A stretch of 64,000 nt of DNA from Glutamicibacter halophytocola. GTDB taxonomy: Bacteria; Actinomycetota; Actinomycetes; Actinomycetales; Micrococcaceae. Under the pieces are notes generated by a model. It saw only the letters and a program-made list of their open reading frames with translations. It ran no database searches and was not told where the DNA came from. Numbering within the stretch: position 1 is the first letter of the stretch; each line of letters opens with the position of its first letter. A program made the translations under genes and the position numbers. The stretch covers positions 3,162,001 through 3,226,000 of the forward strand of contig NZ_CP012750.1 in assembly GCF_001302565.1 (NCBI RefSeq). Reading direction: 5' to 3'. Shown here piece after piece: positions 53,341 to 62,006 of this stretch.

Positions 53341-54318
53341 TTAGTAAGCGAATGACCGGTCGAGGGCTTCGAGCAACTTGTCGATGTCAGGCAGGTACTG
53401 CGACTCGACCTTGGATACCGGGTAGGGCATGTGGAATCCGCCGACGCGCAGCACCGGTGCTTCCAGGGAAAGGAAGGCGCGCTCGGTGATCCGGGCTGCG
53501 ATTTCGCCGCCGATGCCACCGAAGGTCGGGGCTTCGTGGGTGACGATCAGCCGTCCGGTCTTCTGCACCGATTCGGTGATGGTGTCGAAGTCGATTGGAG
53601 AAATCGACCGCAAGTCGATCACCTCGATGCTTCGGCCATCTTCCAACGCCGCATCTGCGGTGGCCAGGGCAATAGGAACCAGGGGCCCGTAGGCCACGAT
53701 GGTTGCATCAGTGCCGGGGCGAACCACCTGTGCTTTGAAGGCGTCCAAGGCCGGCGTTTCGGTATCCACCTCGCCCTTGAGCCAGTAGCGGCGCTTTGGC
53801 TCGAAGAAGATCACCGGGTCCTGGCAGGCTGCTGCCTGCTGGATCATCCAATAGGCGTCATGGGCGTTGGACGGGGTGATAATGCGCAGACCTGCGGTGT
53901 GGGCAAAGAGCGCTTCCGGGGATTCGGAGTGGTGCTCGATGGAGCCGATGCCGCCGCCGTAGGGGATGCGGATGACCACTGGGGCGGTCAGGCGTCCTTC
54001 TGAGCGGGCATGCATTTTGGCCAGCTGGGTGGTGATCTGGCTGAAGGCCGGGAAGACGAATCCATCAAATTGGATCTCCACCAGCGGGTTGAAGCCCCGC
54101 AGGGCCATGCCCACGGCGGTGCCGACGATGCCGGCCTCTCCCAATGGCGAGTCGATGACCCGGTGGGTTCCGTACTTGTCGATCAGCCCATCGGTGATGC
54201 GGTAGACGCCACCGAGGCGTCCGATGTCTTCGCCCATGAGCAAAGCTTTGTCATCGGATTCCAGGATCTTGTCCAGGCCAGTGGTGATGGCCTTGGCCAG
54301 GGTCATTGTGGTGGTCAT
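53341..54318 (-). CDS. bkdB: Branched-chain 2-oxoacid dehydrogenase E1 beta subunit
   Basis: The 325-residue protein is a transketolase-fold E1beta with GEDIGRLGGVYRITDGL near residue 29, NPLVEIQFDGFVFPAFSQI near residue 77 and RIPYGGGIGSIEHHSESPEALFAHTAGL near residue 117. It binds thiamine diphosphate with E1alpha. It begins directly after the E1alpha stop codon and is followed 22 nt later by E2. Confidence 0.93.
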   Translation of the reverse strand: MTTTMTLAKAITTGLDKILESDDKALLMGEDIGRLGGVYRITDGLIDKYGTHRVIDSPLGEAGIVGTAVGMALRGFNPLVEIQFDGFVFPAFSQITTQLAKMHARSEGRLTAPVVIRIPYGGGIGSIEHHSESPEALFAHTAGLRIITPSNAHDAYWMIQQAAACQDPVIFFEPKRRYWLKGEVDTETPALDAFKAQVVRPGTDATIVAYGPLVPIALATADAALEDGRSIEVIDLRSISPIDFDTITESVQKTGRLIVTHEAPTFGGIGGEIAARITERAFLSLEAPVLRVGGFHMPYPVSKVESQYLPDIDKLLEALDRSFAY

Positions 54319-55461
54319 TTACTGCTCTCCCTCGGCCGCATCTGCGAATCCGGCTTCATATTCCAGGTGCCACGCCAGTTCTTCCTTGATCAACGGGTGC
54401 GCTTCCGCGTACACCTGCTCAAAGGACTTCGCCAATGGCGGGACAGGGAATGCCATGGCGTCCTCGCGGACCTTGGCGGCCATCGCGTCAGCATCTTCAG
54501 CGAGCTGTTCAAAGAATGCGTCATCAACCAGGTTGTTGTCGCGCAGGTAGGTTTCCAGGCGGATCAGCGGATCCTTCGGCGCCCACTGCTTCTCTTCTTC
54601 GCTCATGCGGTACTTGGTGGGATCATCCGCGGTGGTGTGCGCGCCCAGGCGGTAGGTCACAGCTTCAATAAGCACCGGTCCCTTGCCGCTGCGGGCGTAC
54701 TCCAGGGCCCAGCGGGTCACAGCGAGCACTGCCAAGACGTCATTGCCGTCTACGCGGACGCCGGGCATGCCGTAGCCGGCCGCGCGGTTTACCAGGGGAA
54801 CCTTGGACTGCACTTCGAAGGGAACCGAGATGGCCCACTGGTTGTTCTGGCAGAAATACACCACTGGCGCGTCGAAGGAACTGGCGAACACCATCGACTC
54901 GTGGGTTTCGCCTTCCGTCGATGACCCGTCACCGAAGTAGGCCACGACGGCGTTGCCCTCGGCTGCGCGCCGTTCTTCGTCCCAGCCCTGCTGTTCCATG
55001 TTCAAGGCCATGGCGTATCCGGCCGCATGAGGCATCTGCGCGGCAAGAACCATGGTGTACATGTGGAAGTTATTTTCCCGAGGGTCCCACCCTCCACCGG
55101 AAATACCGCGGAAGAGGCGAAGCATCTCCGAGAAAGACACGTCGCGAGTCAGGGCGACTCCGTGCTCTCGATAGGTCGGAAAGATGTAGTCGTTCGGACG
55201 GGTAGCACGGCCCGAGCCGATCTGCGCGGCTTCCTGGCCACGCAGTGGAACCCAGAGGCACAACTGGCCCTGACGCTGCAGTGCTGTGGCTTCCTGGTCG
55301 AACCGGCGGGTCAATGCCATGTCCCGGTAGAAACCGCGGAGCATTTGATCGTCAACGTCACCCAGATACGCATCGTACGTTTCGTGGGAGTGACGCTGGC
55401 CGTCCGGGGTCAAGATCTGAATCAGATCCGTCTCCGTCGCCTCAGTCGCAGCACGCGTCAT
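54319..55461 (-). CDS. bkdA: Branched-chain 2-oxoacid dehydrogenase E1 alpha subunit
   Basis: The 380-residue E1alpha has the thiamine-binding motif GDGSSTEGETHESMVFASSFDAPVVYFCQNNQWAIS near residue 170 (GDG...NN) and the phosphorylation-loop region GAHTTADDPTKYR near residue 273. Start ATG 55461 follows an AAGGAAG site; an upstream in-frame extension to 55551 is not needed. It decarboxylates the 2-oxoacids of valine, leucine and isoleucine. It is the first gene of the bkd operon; a 38-bp dyad at 55482-55519 overlaps its promoter region. Confidence 0.92.
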   Translation of the reverse strand: MTRAATEATETDLIQILTPDGQRHSHETYDAYLGDVDDQMLRGFYRDMALTRRFDQEATALQRQGQLCLWVPLRGQEAAQIGSGRATRPNDYIFPTYREHGVALTRDVSFSEMLRLFRGISGGGWDPRENNFHMYTMVLAAQMPHAAGYAMALNMEQQGWDEERRAAEGNAVVAYFGDGSSTEGETHESMVFASSFDAPVVYFCQNNQWAISVPFEVQSKVPLVNRAAGYGMPGVRVDGNDVLAVLAVTRWALEYARSGKGPVLIEAVTYRLGAHTTADDPTKYRMSEEEKQWAPKDPLIRLETYLRDNNLVDDAFFEQLAEDADAMAAKVREDAMAFPVPPLAKSFEQVYAEAHPLIKEELAWHLEYEAGFADAAEGEQ

Positions 55462-55481
55462 ATATCTTCCTTTGATCTTAA

Positions 55482-55519
55482 ATATGCCCCACACGGAATA
55501 CATTCCGCATGGGACATAT
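55482..55519. promoter_or_regulatory. Large dyad upstream of the bkd operon
   Basis: A symmetric element centred at 55500/55501: inner perfect CGGAAT-AC-ATTCCG (55494-55507) and outer ATATG-CCC / GGGACATAT arms. It sits between hisC-like and E1alpha genes, 20 bp before the E1alpha start. It could be a regulator site for the bkd operon or a weak terminator after the aminotransferase gene. Confidence 0.5.
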
Positions 55520-55582
55520 ACGGCTTGTCTAACTCCTAAGCCTATAGCCATTGACTGCTAAAACGCGAGACAACAGCACCAA

Positions 55583-56698
55583 TCAGCTATGCGCCAAGTA
55601 CAGTGATTCCTTGCACAGCTCGATGAATCGATCGTTCGCTTCCACTTCACCAATCGATACCCGCACGCCTTCATTGGCAAAACCGCGCACCGAAAGCGCC
55701 ACCGCATTCGCCCGCTCAACGAACTGGCCAGTATTCTCCCCCAAAGGCAGCCAGACGAAGTTCGCCTGGGTTGAAGGAATCTTCCAGCCCTGTTCCTTTA
55801 GCGCTGCCACCACGCGCTCACGCTCTTGAACCAAGGAATCAACGCGTTCGAGCACCCGGTCAATCTGCGACAGCGATGCGACCGCCGCGTCCTCGGCAAC
55901 ACTGGATACGGCAAAAGGCGTGGCCATCACACGAAGATTGTTGGTGATTTCCGTGTGGGCCACCGAGTACCCTACGCGGAGGTTCGCCAGGCCGTGAGCC
56001 TTGGAGAAGGTGCGGAGCAACACAACGTTCTCATGTTCGTTGTAGGTATGAAGTCCATCCACCGACTTCTCATCGCGCACAAACTCGATATACGCCTCGT
56101 CCAGGACCACCAGGACGTTTTTGGGTACTCGTGCCAAGAAGTCATCAACTTCGGCCTGAGTCAGGATGGGTCCGGTCGGGTTATTCGGCGTGCACAGCAA
56201 AATGATCGACGTGTTTTCGTTGACGGCGGCAATCATCGCTTCAAGATCGTGGCGTCCATCTTCCAGCAGCGGAATCTCCACGGGAAGCGCGCCAGCAGAC
56301 TGAACGAGGATCGGGTAAGCCTCGAAAGATCTCCAGGCGTAGATCACCTCATCTTGGATGCCGTCTTCGTTCTGCCCTGCGAAGGTGCTCAGAATCTGGG
56401 TCAAGGCGCCGAGCGACCCGGCACCCGTGACAATATCCTCGGCGGGAACGTCCAGATACTCTGAAAGGGCCTCGCGCAACTTGGTCGACAACGGATCTGG
56501 ATAGCGATTCAAGCTGCTTTGCTCAATCACTGCCTGTTGCACGGTATCCAGTGGGCCAAACGGGATCTCGTTCGATGACAATTTGAAGGCGGCCATGCCT
56601 TCTACAGATGCTGGCGGCTTACCCGCAGCGTATTTTGGCAAACGTGCAACGACGGGGCGTGGCTGCACCTGGTCCTGGGTCACCGGATTCTCAGTCAT
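55583..56698 (-). CDS. hisC: Histidinol-phosphate/aromatic aminotransferase (HisC-type)
   Basis: The 371-residue class I/II PLP aminotransferase has KLSSNEIPFGPLDTV near residue 39 and SNEIPFG substrate region, the PLP lysine in RTFSKAHGLANLRVGY near residue 232, LDEAYIEF near residue 201 and the tail VRVSIGEVEANDRFIE. HisC and aromatic aminotransferase (Pat) of actinobacteria share these features. No other his gene is near, so it is probably the aromatic or broad paralogue. Start ATG 56698 has a TANNNT-like hexamer 6 nt upstream. It lies upstream of the bkd operon on the same strand. Confidence 0.88.
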   Translation of the reverse strand: MTENPVTQDQVQPRPVVARLPKYAAGKPPASVEGMAAFKLSSNEIPFGPLDTVQQAVIEQSSLNRYPDPLSTKLREALSEYLDVPAEDIVTGAGSLGALTQILSTFAGQNEDGIQDEVIYAWRSFEAYPILVQSAGALPVEIPLLEDGRHDLEAMIAAVNENTSIILLCTPNNPTGPILTQAEVDDFLARVPKNVLVVLDEAYIEFVRDEKSVDGLHTYNEHENVVLLRTFSKAHGLANLRVGYSVAHTEITNNLRVMATPFAVSSVAEDAAVASLSQIDRVLERVDSLVQERERVVAALKEQGWKIPSTQANFVWLPLGENTGQFVERANAVALSVRGFANEGVRVSIGEVEANDRFIELCKESLYLAHS

Positions 56699-56779
56699 AG
56701 CTAAAGCGTATCCTCCATCTGGGGCCTGATTACATCCGATCCACATACCTGTCTCAGCTTTTTATGACAGAGTTAAAGC

Positions 56780-57166
56780 ATGAGCTTCCTCATTCGAGTC
56801 ATCATCAATGCTTTGGCCCTCGCGGCCGCTGTCTGGATCGTTCCCGGCCTGCAGATTCACGCTGTCGGTGACGGAGCAGTCAACACCGCAGTCGCGTATC
56901 TGGTTGTTGCAGTCATCTTTGGCCTGGTCAACGCCCTGGTCCGCCCCATCGTCAAGTTCTTCTCCTTGCCGATCACCTGCCTGACGCTGGGCTTGTTCAC
57001 CATCGTGATCAACGCGCTGATGCTCCTGCTGACATCGTGGCTGACCAGCTTCACTCCCATCGAGCTGCTTATTGAAAATTTCTGGTGGGATGCCATTGCA
57101 GGCACCATCATCATTGCGATTGTCTCGGCGGTCCTGGGACTGTTCGTCAAGAGCGACAGGGACTAG
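56780..57166 (+). CDS. Phage-holin-family 4-TM membrane protein (PF04020-like)
   Basis: The 128-residue protein has four hydrophobic segments with the conserved FGLVNALVRPIVKFFSLPITCLTLGLFTIVINALMLLLTSW core typical of this widespread family. Despite the family name these are usually chromosomal membrane proteins of unknown function, not phage holins. A strong terminator follows. Confidence 0.88.
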   Translation: MSFLIRVIINALALAAAVWIVPGLQIHAVGDGAVNTAVAYLVVAVIFGLVNALVRPIVKFFSLPITCLTLGLFTIVINALMLLLTSWLTSFTPIELLIENFWWDAIAGTIIIAIVSAVLGLFVKSDRD

Positions 57167-57190
57167 CAACGGCGGTACGCCCCGTGAGCC

Positions 57191-57232
57191 AAAGGAGTGC
57201 GGTTTCCGTATCGGAAACCACACTCCTTTTTT
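57191..57232. terminator. Terminator between holin-family and hydrolase genes
   Basis: A 17-bp stem with one mismatch (57191-57207 with 57213-57229, GGAGTG at its base), loop of 5 nt and a TTTTTT run; convergent genes on both sides. Confidence 0.88.
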
Positions 57233-57246
57233 GCGTTCGGAAAGGG

Positions 57247-58602
57247 TCAGTGAGGCGGAGCCATTGTCTTGAGCTTTTGCACCGTTTCTTGCTGGTCCCG
57301 CTTAGCCTTTGGACGCCGAACGCGTTCTATCTTGAATTTCCTGGCTTTCAATGGCGCCCGTGGCAGGTGAAACTGCCGGAGCTGCTCTTGGATTTCAGGT
57401 TTCGGCTTTTCATCCAATTCGCGCAGGTGATCGCCGTAGTTCTTGAGCTGATGCGGTGTGCCGAACAAAGAATGCTCCTCGAGCTGCGGCTTGATCGTCT
57501 CCTTCGGTCCATCAAAGATCGTCGTGAAATGGTTCCGGCCCCGATTCTTATTCGGTGTTCCATCGGTTCCAGGGACCATATCCCTCGAATCCTCGATCGA
57601 CAGGCTGCGTACATGATCGGGAATGTCGATATTTCCAATCGGCGATCCCAGCGTGATCATCTTGTTCATCTTGTACTTGCGATTCAAGAATTTGTTCCTC
57701 ATCAGTTGGGCCACGTGAATCCCGCCCTGCGAGTAGCCGGAAAGGATGATCTCATCTCCTTCCCTGGCGCCGCTGGCTTCGATGGCCTCATCGATGACTC
57801 CTACGTAGTTCTCCGATTCACGACCTAATCCGTCGACAATTCCCCACTCATCAAAGCCATTCTTGAATCCATCCCTTTCTTGAGTTCCTGGAAGGATCAC
57901 CACATAGGTATTCTCGTCGGCCTCCACCACCATGAATTTCCCGTTTTCTTCGGGACCCTGGCCTTCGAGCATGCTGTGTAATTCGAAGTAGCTTTCCATC
58001 CCTCCGCTCACTTGCACTAGCTGCACAGGGTCTTGCTCCGTAATGACTATGTCGGTATCCCGGTGTGAACTGAAGTAGCGGATGAACTCGGCAAGTTCCT
58101 TGGTCTGGTGTTCAACCTGATCCCCAAAGCTCTTGTCCCACCCCAGCGCCAGGTCAGGGCGGCTGATCATCAGCAAACGCAGAATGGTCTCCATATGAAC
58201 GGTGGGAGGACGCATATTGTTGTTCCGGATATCTTGAATGACCTCGCCAACTTTTTGCACGAAGGTAGAAGCAAGAATCTGGTGTTCTACCCGGTTCTCG
58301 GCGGACTCGTAATTCTGCCCGGCCTGCCCCATGGCCTCGGTCAGCTCTTGGCTCTCGATAGCCAAGGAACCTGCCTGCATCATTCCAACGCGCAGTTGCA
58401 GATCCAGCGCATCCAAGCTGGGGCTTCGCACCATCGTGCCGGCAGCCATGCCGACCGCGGCCAGTTCATTTTGGCATCTGGCCGCGATGCGCAGCGCGGC
58501 CAGAACTTGCTCGCGAACCCCAGCAAGTTCTCGAGTTACCTGCCGGCAGATTTCATGCGCTTGCGCGTAATCGAGCTGGTTGTAATTGACGTCATATCCC
58601 AT
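57247..58602 (-). CDS. Putative type VII-secreted alpha/beta-hydrolase (lipase-like) effector
   Basis: The 451-residue protein has a helical N-terminal region (residues about 10-125) without signal peptide, ending in Tyr98-x3-Glu102 (NYESAENR), which fits the YxxxD/E export motif of ESX substrates. The second half is an alpha/beta-hydrolase with the nucleophile elbow G289-Y-S291-Q-G-G294, preceded by TYVVILPGTQERDGF. Candidate acid Asp341 (SIEDSRDMVPGTDG) and base His377 or His384 (EEHSLFGTPHQL) follow. The C-terminal tail is strongly basic. It begins 2 nt after the WXG100-like stop, so the two are coupled. Secretion and lipase activity are inferred. Confidence 0.65.
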   Translation of the reverse strand: MGYDVNYNQLDYAQAHEICRQVTRELAGVREQVLAALRIAARCQNELAAVGMAAGTMVRSPSLDALDLQLRVGMMQAGSLAIESQELTEAMGQAGQNYESAENRVEHQILASTFVQKVGEVIQDIRNNNMRPPTVHMETILRLLMISRPDLALGWDKSFGDQVEHQTKELAEFIRYFSSHRDTDIVITEQDPVQLVQVSGGMESYFELHSMLEGQGPEENGKFMVVEADENTYVVILPGTQERDGFKNGFDEWGIVDGLGRESENYVGVIDEAIEASGAREGDEIILSGYSQGGIHVAQLMRNKFLNRKYKMNKMITLGSPIGNIDIPDHVRSLSIEDSRDMVPGTDGTPNKNRGRNHFTTIFDGPKETIKPQLEEHSLFGTPHQLKNYGDHLRELDEKPKPEIQEQLRQFHLPRAPLKARKFKIERVRRPKAKRDQQETVQKLKTMAPPH

Positions 58603-58604
58603 GG

Positions 58605-58877
58605 TCAGGATGCCAATTTCTGCTGCAAGATCTGCAACTCCAGTTCTTGGATTTCCCGGGTTGCGGCACCCACATACGACTCGGCTTCCGCCAGCTCCCG
58701 GTTCAGCTGCTCCAACCAGGTGCTTAGCTCCAAGACCCGGTCATAAAAGGCCCGGCCCGCCGCAGATTTCCAAGTCAACGAACCAATGGAATCAAGCTGC
58801 GCAATGGCAAAACGGGTGGTTTTCTGGGCATCATCCAACTGAAAAGCCATCGAGTCCAATGTTGCTGAGAACATCAT
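58605..58877 (-). CDS. WXG100-like small helical protein
   Basis: The 90-residue protein is almost all helical with a central turn at SLTWKSAAGRAF: Trp36-Lys-Ser38 stands where W-x-G is expected, followed by Gly41. Coiled-coil helices flank it. ATG 58877 follows AGGAGCAGGAAA at good spacing; a longer frame to 58931 reaches into purB's upstream region. It is coupled to the downstream hydrolase gene, suggesting it is the secretion partner of that protein, as in other WXG100-effector pairs. Confidence 0.65.
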   Translation of the reverse strand: MMFSATLDSMAFQLDDAQKTTRFAIAQLDSIGSLTWKSAAGRAFYDRVLELSTWLEQLNRELAEAESYVGAATREIQELELQILQQKLAS

Positions 58878-59010
58878 TTTCCTGCTCCTCGTCATTCGAA
58901 TTCTGTTGCCCATCATGGCCGTGGAAGCCACGAATCAGAGCGGGAATGGCCCTCGATGTGGAAACCTGCATGAAGTAAAAGATGTGAAGGCGGGCAAGGA
59001 ATGGAAGAAT

Positions 59011-60426
59011 ATGGGTATGGCTGAGATTGCGCGCACTTCCCTTGCTAATGAACCACTGGCACTGACTGCCCTCGACGGACGCTACCGCAGCGCCGTGGCA
59101 CCGCTGGTTGACTACCTTTCCGAAGCGGCTTTGAACCGCGATCGCGTTCACGTTGAAGTTGAATGGCTGATCCACTTGACCGACAACTCCGTTCTTCCAG
59201 GCACCTCGCCGCTCTCCGATGAGCAGAAGGCTGCGCTGCGCAAGATCGTCACCGACTTCAATGCTGATTCCGTGAAGGAACTGGCAGAGATCGAAGCGGT
59301 GACCGTTCACGACGTGAAGGCAGTGGAGTACTACATCGCCAACCGCCTCGAAGCTATCGGCATTGGCAACCTCAAGCCGCTGGTCCACTTCGGCTGCACC
59401 TCCGAAGACATCAACAACCTCTCCTACGCTCTGGGCGTCCAGGGCGGCGTGACCAGCGTTTGGCTTCCAGCAGCCCGCGACCTTGTCGCACAGCTGGCCA
59501 AGATGGCTGAAGATTCCCGCGAAGTCCCGATGCTCTCGCGCACCCACGGCCAGCCAGCTACCCCAACCACCCTGGGCAAGGAACTGGCAGTGCTGGCATG
59601 GCGTCTGACCCGCCAGCTGGACCGCATCGAGAAGACCGAGTACCTGGGCAAGATCAACGGCGCTACCGGCACCTACGCAGCCCACTACGCTTCGGTTCCA
59701 AGCGCCGACTGGCAGCAGATTTCCAAGAGCTTCGTCGAGCATCTGGGCCTGACGTGGAATCCGCTGACCACCCAGATCGAATCCCACGACTGGCAGGCCG
59801 AGGTCTACGCAGACATCGCCCGCTTCAACCGCATCCTGCACAACCTGTGCACCGATGTCTGGAGCTACATCTCCATCGGCTACTTCGCACAGATCCCAGT
59901 GGCAGGCGCCACCGGTTCCTCGACCATGCCGCACAAGGTGAACCCGATCCGCTTCGAGAACGCGGAAGCCAACCTGGAGATCTCCAACGGCCTGCTCGAC
60001 ACCCTGGGATCCACCCTGGTGACCAGCCGCTGGCAGCGCGATTTGACCGATTCCTCTTCGCAGCGCAACATCGGCACCGCCATCGGCCACTCGGTGCTGG
60101 CGATCTCCAACGTTGCCAAGGGCCTGGACCGCCTGTCCGTGGCCGAGGCAGTGCTGGCTGACGACCTGGACCACAACTGGGAGGTCCTCGCCGAGGCCAT
60201 CCAGATGGTCATGCGCGCCGAGGCCATTGCCGGCGTCGAAGGCATGGACAACCCCTACGAGCGCCTGAAGGACCTGACCCGCGGTCACCGCGTGGACGCA
60301 GCTCGCCTGAAGGAATTCGTCGGCGAGCTCGGATTGTCCGCTGAAGCCGAGCAGCGCCTGCAGTCGCTGACCCCGGGCACCTACAACGGCATTGCTTCCC
60401 AGCTGGTTGACCACCTGAAGAAGTAG
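59011..60426 (+). CDS. purB: Adenylosuccinate lyase
   Basis: The 471-residue lyase has the superfamily signature GSSTMPHKVNPIRFENAEAN near residue 302, RTHGQPATPTTLGKE near residue 176 and HFGCTSEDINNLSYAL near residue 128. It performs two steps of purine synthesis (SAICAR and adenylosuccinate cleavage). ATG 59011 has AAGGA 10 nt upstream; ATG 59017 is equally plausible with GGAAG 9 nt upstream. It is divergent from the WXG100-like gene and ends in a strong terminator. Confidence 0.95.
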   Translation: MGMAEIARTSLANEPLALTALDGRYRSAVAPLVDYLSEAALNRDRVHVEVEWLIHLTDNSVLPGTSPLSDEQKAALRKIVTDFNADSVKELAEIEAVTVHDVKAVEYYIANRLEAIGIGNLKPLVHFGCTSEDINNLSYALGVQGGVTSVWLPAARDLVAQLAKMAEDSREVPMLSRTHGQPATPTTLGKELAVLAWRLTRQLDRIEKTEYLGKINGATGTYAAHYASVPSADWQQISKSFVEHLGLTWNPLTTQIESHDWQAEVYADIARFNRILHNLCTDVWSYISIGYFAQIPVAGATGSSTMPHKVNPIRFENAEANLEISNGLLDTLGSTLVTSRWQRDLTDSSSQRNIGTAIGHSVLAISNVAKGLDRLSVAEAVLADDLDHNWEVLAEAIQMVMRAEAIAGVEGMDNPYERLKDLTRGHRVDAARLKEFVGELGLSAEAEQRLQSLTPGTYNGIASQLVDHLKK

Positions 60427-60434
60427 CCTCACGC

Positions 60435-60492
60435 CATGGGAAAAGCCCGGCGCATCTTGGAGGTCTCCAAGATGCACCGGGCTTTTCCCATG
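60435..60492. terminator. Strong terminator after purB
   Basis: Nearly perfect palindrome: arms beginning CATGGGAAAAGCCCGG at 60435 and ending at 60492, with inner GCATCTTGGA/TCCAAGATGC. It separates convergent purB and the membrane protein operon. Confidence 0.85.
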
Positions 60493-60512
60493 CACCGCGT
60501 GTCAGGCAGCTA

Positions 60513-61133
60513 TCACGTTTGCATCCACTTCGTCTTGTGTTCCACGGCGATGCCATGGAGCGGGAATTGGCCCATGGCCATTTTGAAGTACTTCGAATAG
60601 TCCGCCTCGGGGTATCGCACCAAAGCGATCTTGACCTTATGACCGCCATCTGCGGTTTGCCGTCCGGGCAGGCCTGCGTCGCCCGCGACTTTCAGCAGCA
60701 GCGAACGATGAAGCTGGGACGGGTCCCACAGGAGCTTGACCTTCGCCTCATTTTTATACCGGATGCTGGTGACTGATTCGATGGACTCCCACGGGATCCG
60801 CCGTTCTCCGCGCACCACAATTCCGGATTTCTCGACGATCATGTCGATAGCTTCAGCTCCAGTGCGCTTGAGGCCGGCCAAGGCAGTCGCCGTGCCGATA
60901 GCTCCAAAGATCAGTAGCGCTCCGCCGAGTGCGGCTGGAATACCTTGCAGGCCGATTTGAGCTCGGCGGGAGGAGGATTCGGGGAGGTCGTTGCTGATCA
61001 GGTAGTAACCGAGGTAGGCAAGTACAGCTCCGATAGCCAGAAGGACCAGGCTTTTCCGCAGCCTCGGCAGGTGGTGGGACGGTTGTGTCACGAACCCAAT
61101 GGACAAGTGCGGATCAGGATTTGGCTTGCTCAT
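60513..61133 (-). CDS. Two-helix membrane protein with PH-like domain, paralogue 1
   Basis: The 206-residue protein has two membrane segments (about residues 26-48, LVLLAIGAVLAYLGYYLISN, and 65-88, LGGALLIFGAIGTATALAGL), then a cytoplasmic domain (SGIVVRGERRIPWESIESVTSIRYKNEAKVKLLWD) that looks like a bacterial PH-type domain. It is clearly paralogous to the gene at 61386: LISNDLP/LIANDLP, GIVVRG/GITVRG and KLLWD/QVLWD align in the same order. It is the last of the minus-strand genes after the toxin-like protein, separated from its paralogue by 252 nt. Possible immunity protein; unproven. Confidence 0.7.
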   Translation of the reverse strand: MSKPNPDPHLSIGFVTQPSHHLPRLRKSLVLLAIGAVLAYLGYYLISNDLPESSSRRAQIGLQGIPAALGGALLIFGAIGTATALAGLKRTGAEAIDMIVEKSGIVVRGERRIPWESIESVTSIRYKNEAKVKLLWDPSQLHRSLLLKVAGDAGLPGRQTADGGHKVKIALVRYPEADYSKYFKMAMGQFPLHGIAVEHKTKWMQT

Positions 61134-61385
61134 CTAATTTCTCTCAGCCCTCGCCGCCGGCAAAGACAACAGGCTCAAATAGTGCATCGCGGTTTCTTGC
61201 GTGATGGCCAAACCCGTCCCATTAGCACTGTAGGCTCCCGGCAGGAACGCTAGTCCGAGGTTTCTCCCAACTATTCGAATGACCCGAGACTATGAGTTGC
61301 ATGAATGATGCCCTGCATGTTACACCGTAGCTCCATGGGCTTCCGTTCAGCCAGGAGCTTGTCTAAAGAGCGGCGAACGCGGGAT

Positions 61386-62006
61386 TTAGAACTGCGTCGG
61401 CTGTGCCTTGAATGCGAGGGGTATGCCGCGTCTTTCGAATTGGTCCAGCATCTCCTCGTAGAGGGTTCGATACTCGACGGCAGGGTAATGGCGAAGCGAA
61501 ACCCGAACACATGGGTTTCCATCCTTGGACTTTTCTACTGGCCCGTCTAATGGTTCGTTAACGTAAATGTCCAACGACCGGTTCAGATCAGCTCGATCCC
61601 AGAGGACCTGGACCTTCGCATTATTGACATGCTCGATTCCGGTCACCGAGGTAACCGAATCCCAACTGATTTTGTGGCCGCCACGAACCGTTATGCCGCT
61701 GGCTTTGACTTTCAGGTCGATCGCTTCGTTGCCCTTGCGCGCCACTCCTTTTAAAGCGGTGACAAGTCCGACGACGCCGAAAATGACGAGTATGGCGCCG
61801 ACTACTGTAGGAATTCCTTGCAAAATAATCTGGGCTAGGTAGCTTGATGTCGATGGCAAGTCATTCGCGATCAGATAGATCCCCAGGAAACAAAGGATCG
61901 CCCCCAGCAGCAACAGGCTAAACGACTTGTCAATCCGGGGATATAGATGCAGGGAGGAAGTCACAAACTCTTTGTGTTTAGGGAGCCTGTCTCTGGCAGT
62001 ATTCAA
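61386..62006 (-). CDS. Two-helix membrane protein with PH-like domain, paralogue 2
   Basis: The 206-residue protein has the same build as its neighbour at 60513: helices near residues 30-50 and 66-88, then a domain with ASGITVRGGHKISWDSVTSVTGIEHVNNAKVQVLWD. The start codon is TTG, overlapping the previous stop as TTGA, so translation depends on the upstream gene. Tandem paralogues behind a polymorphic-toxin-like gene are often alternative immunity proteins; here this is inference. Confidence 0.68.
   Translation of the reverse strand: MNTARDRLPKHKEFVTSSLHLYPRIDKSFSLLLLGAILCFLGIYLIANDLPSTSSYLAQIILQGIPTVVGAILVIFGVVGLVTALKGVARKGNEAIDLKVKASGITVRGGHKISWDSVTSVTGIEHVNNAKVQVLWDRADLNRSLDIYVNEPLDGPVEKSKDGNPCVRVSLRHYPAVEYRTLYEEMLDQFERRGIPLAFKAQPTQF

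Noticed and set aside
56780..57166. Prophage remnant suggested by the phage-holin family name
   Set aside because: Members of this family are common chromosomal membrane proteins and no other phage gene is nearby.
58831..60495. 554-codon minus-strand frame over purB
   Set aside because: Shadow of purB; translation is repetitive GQ/VV-rich sequence.
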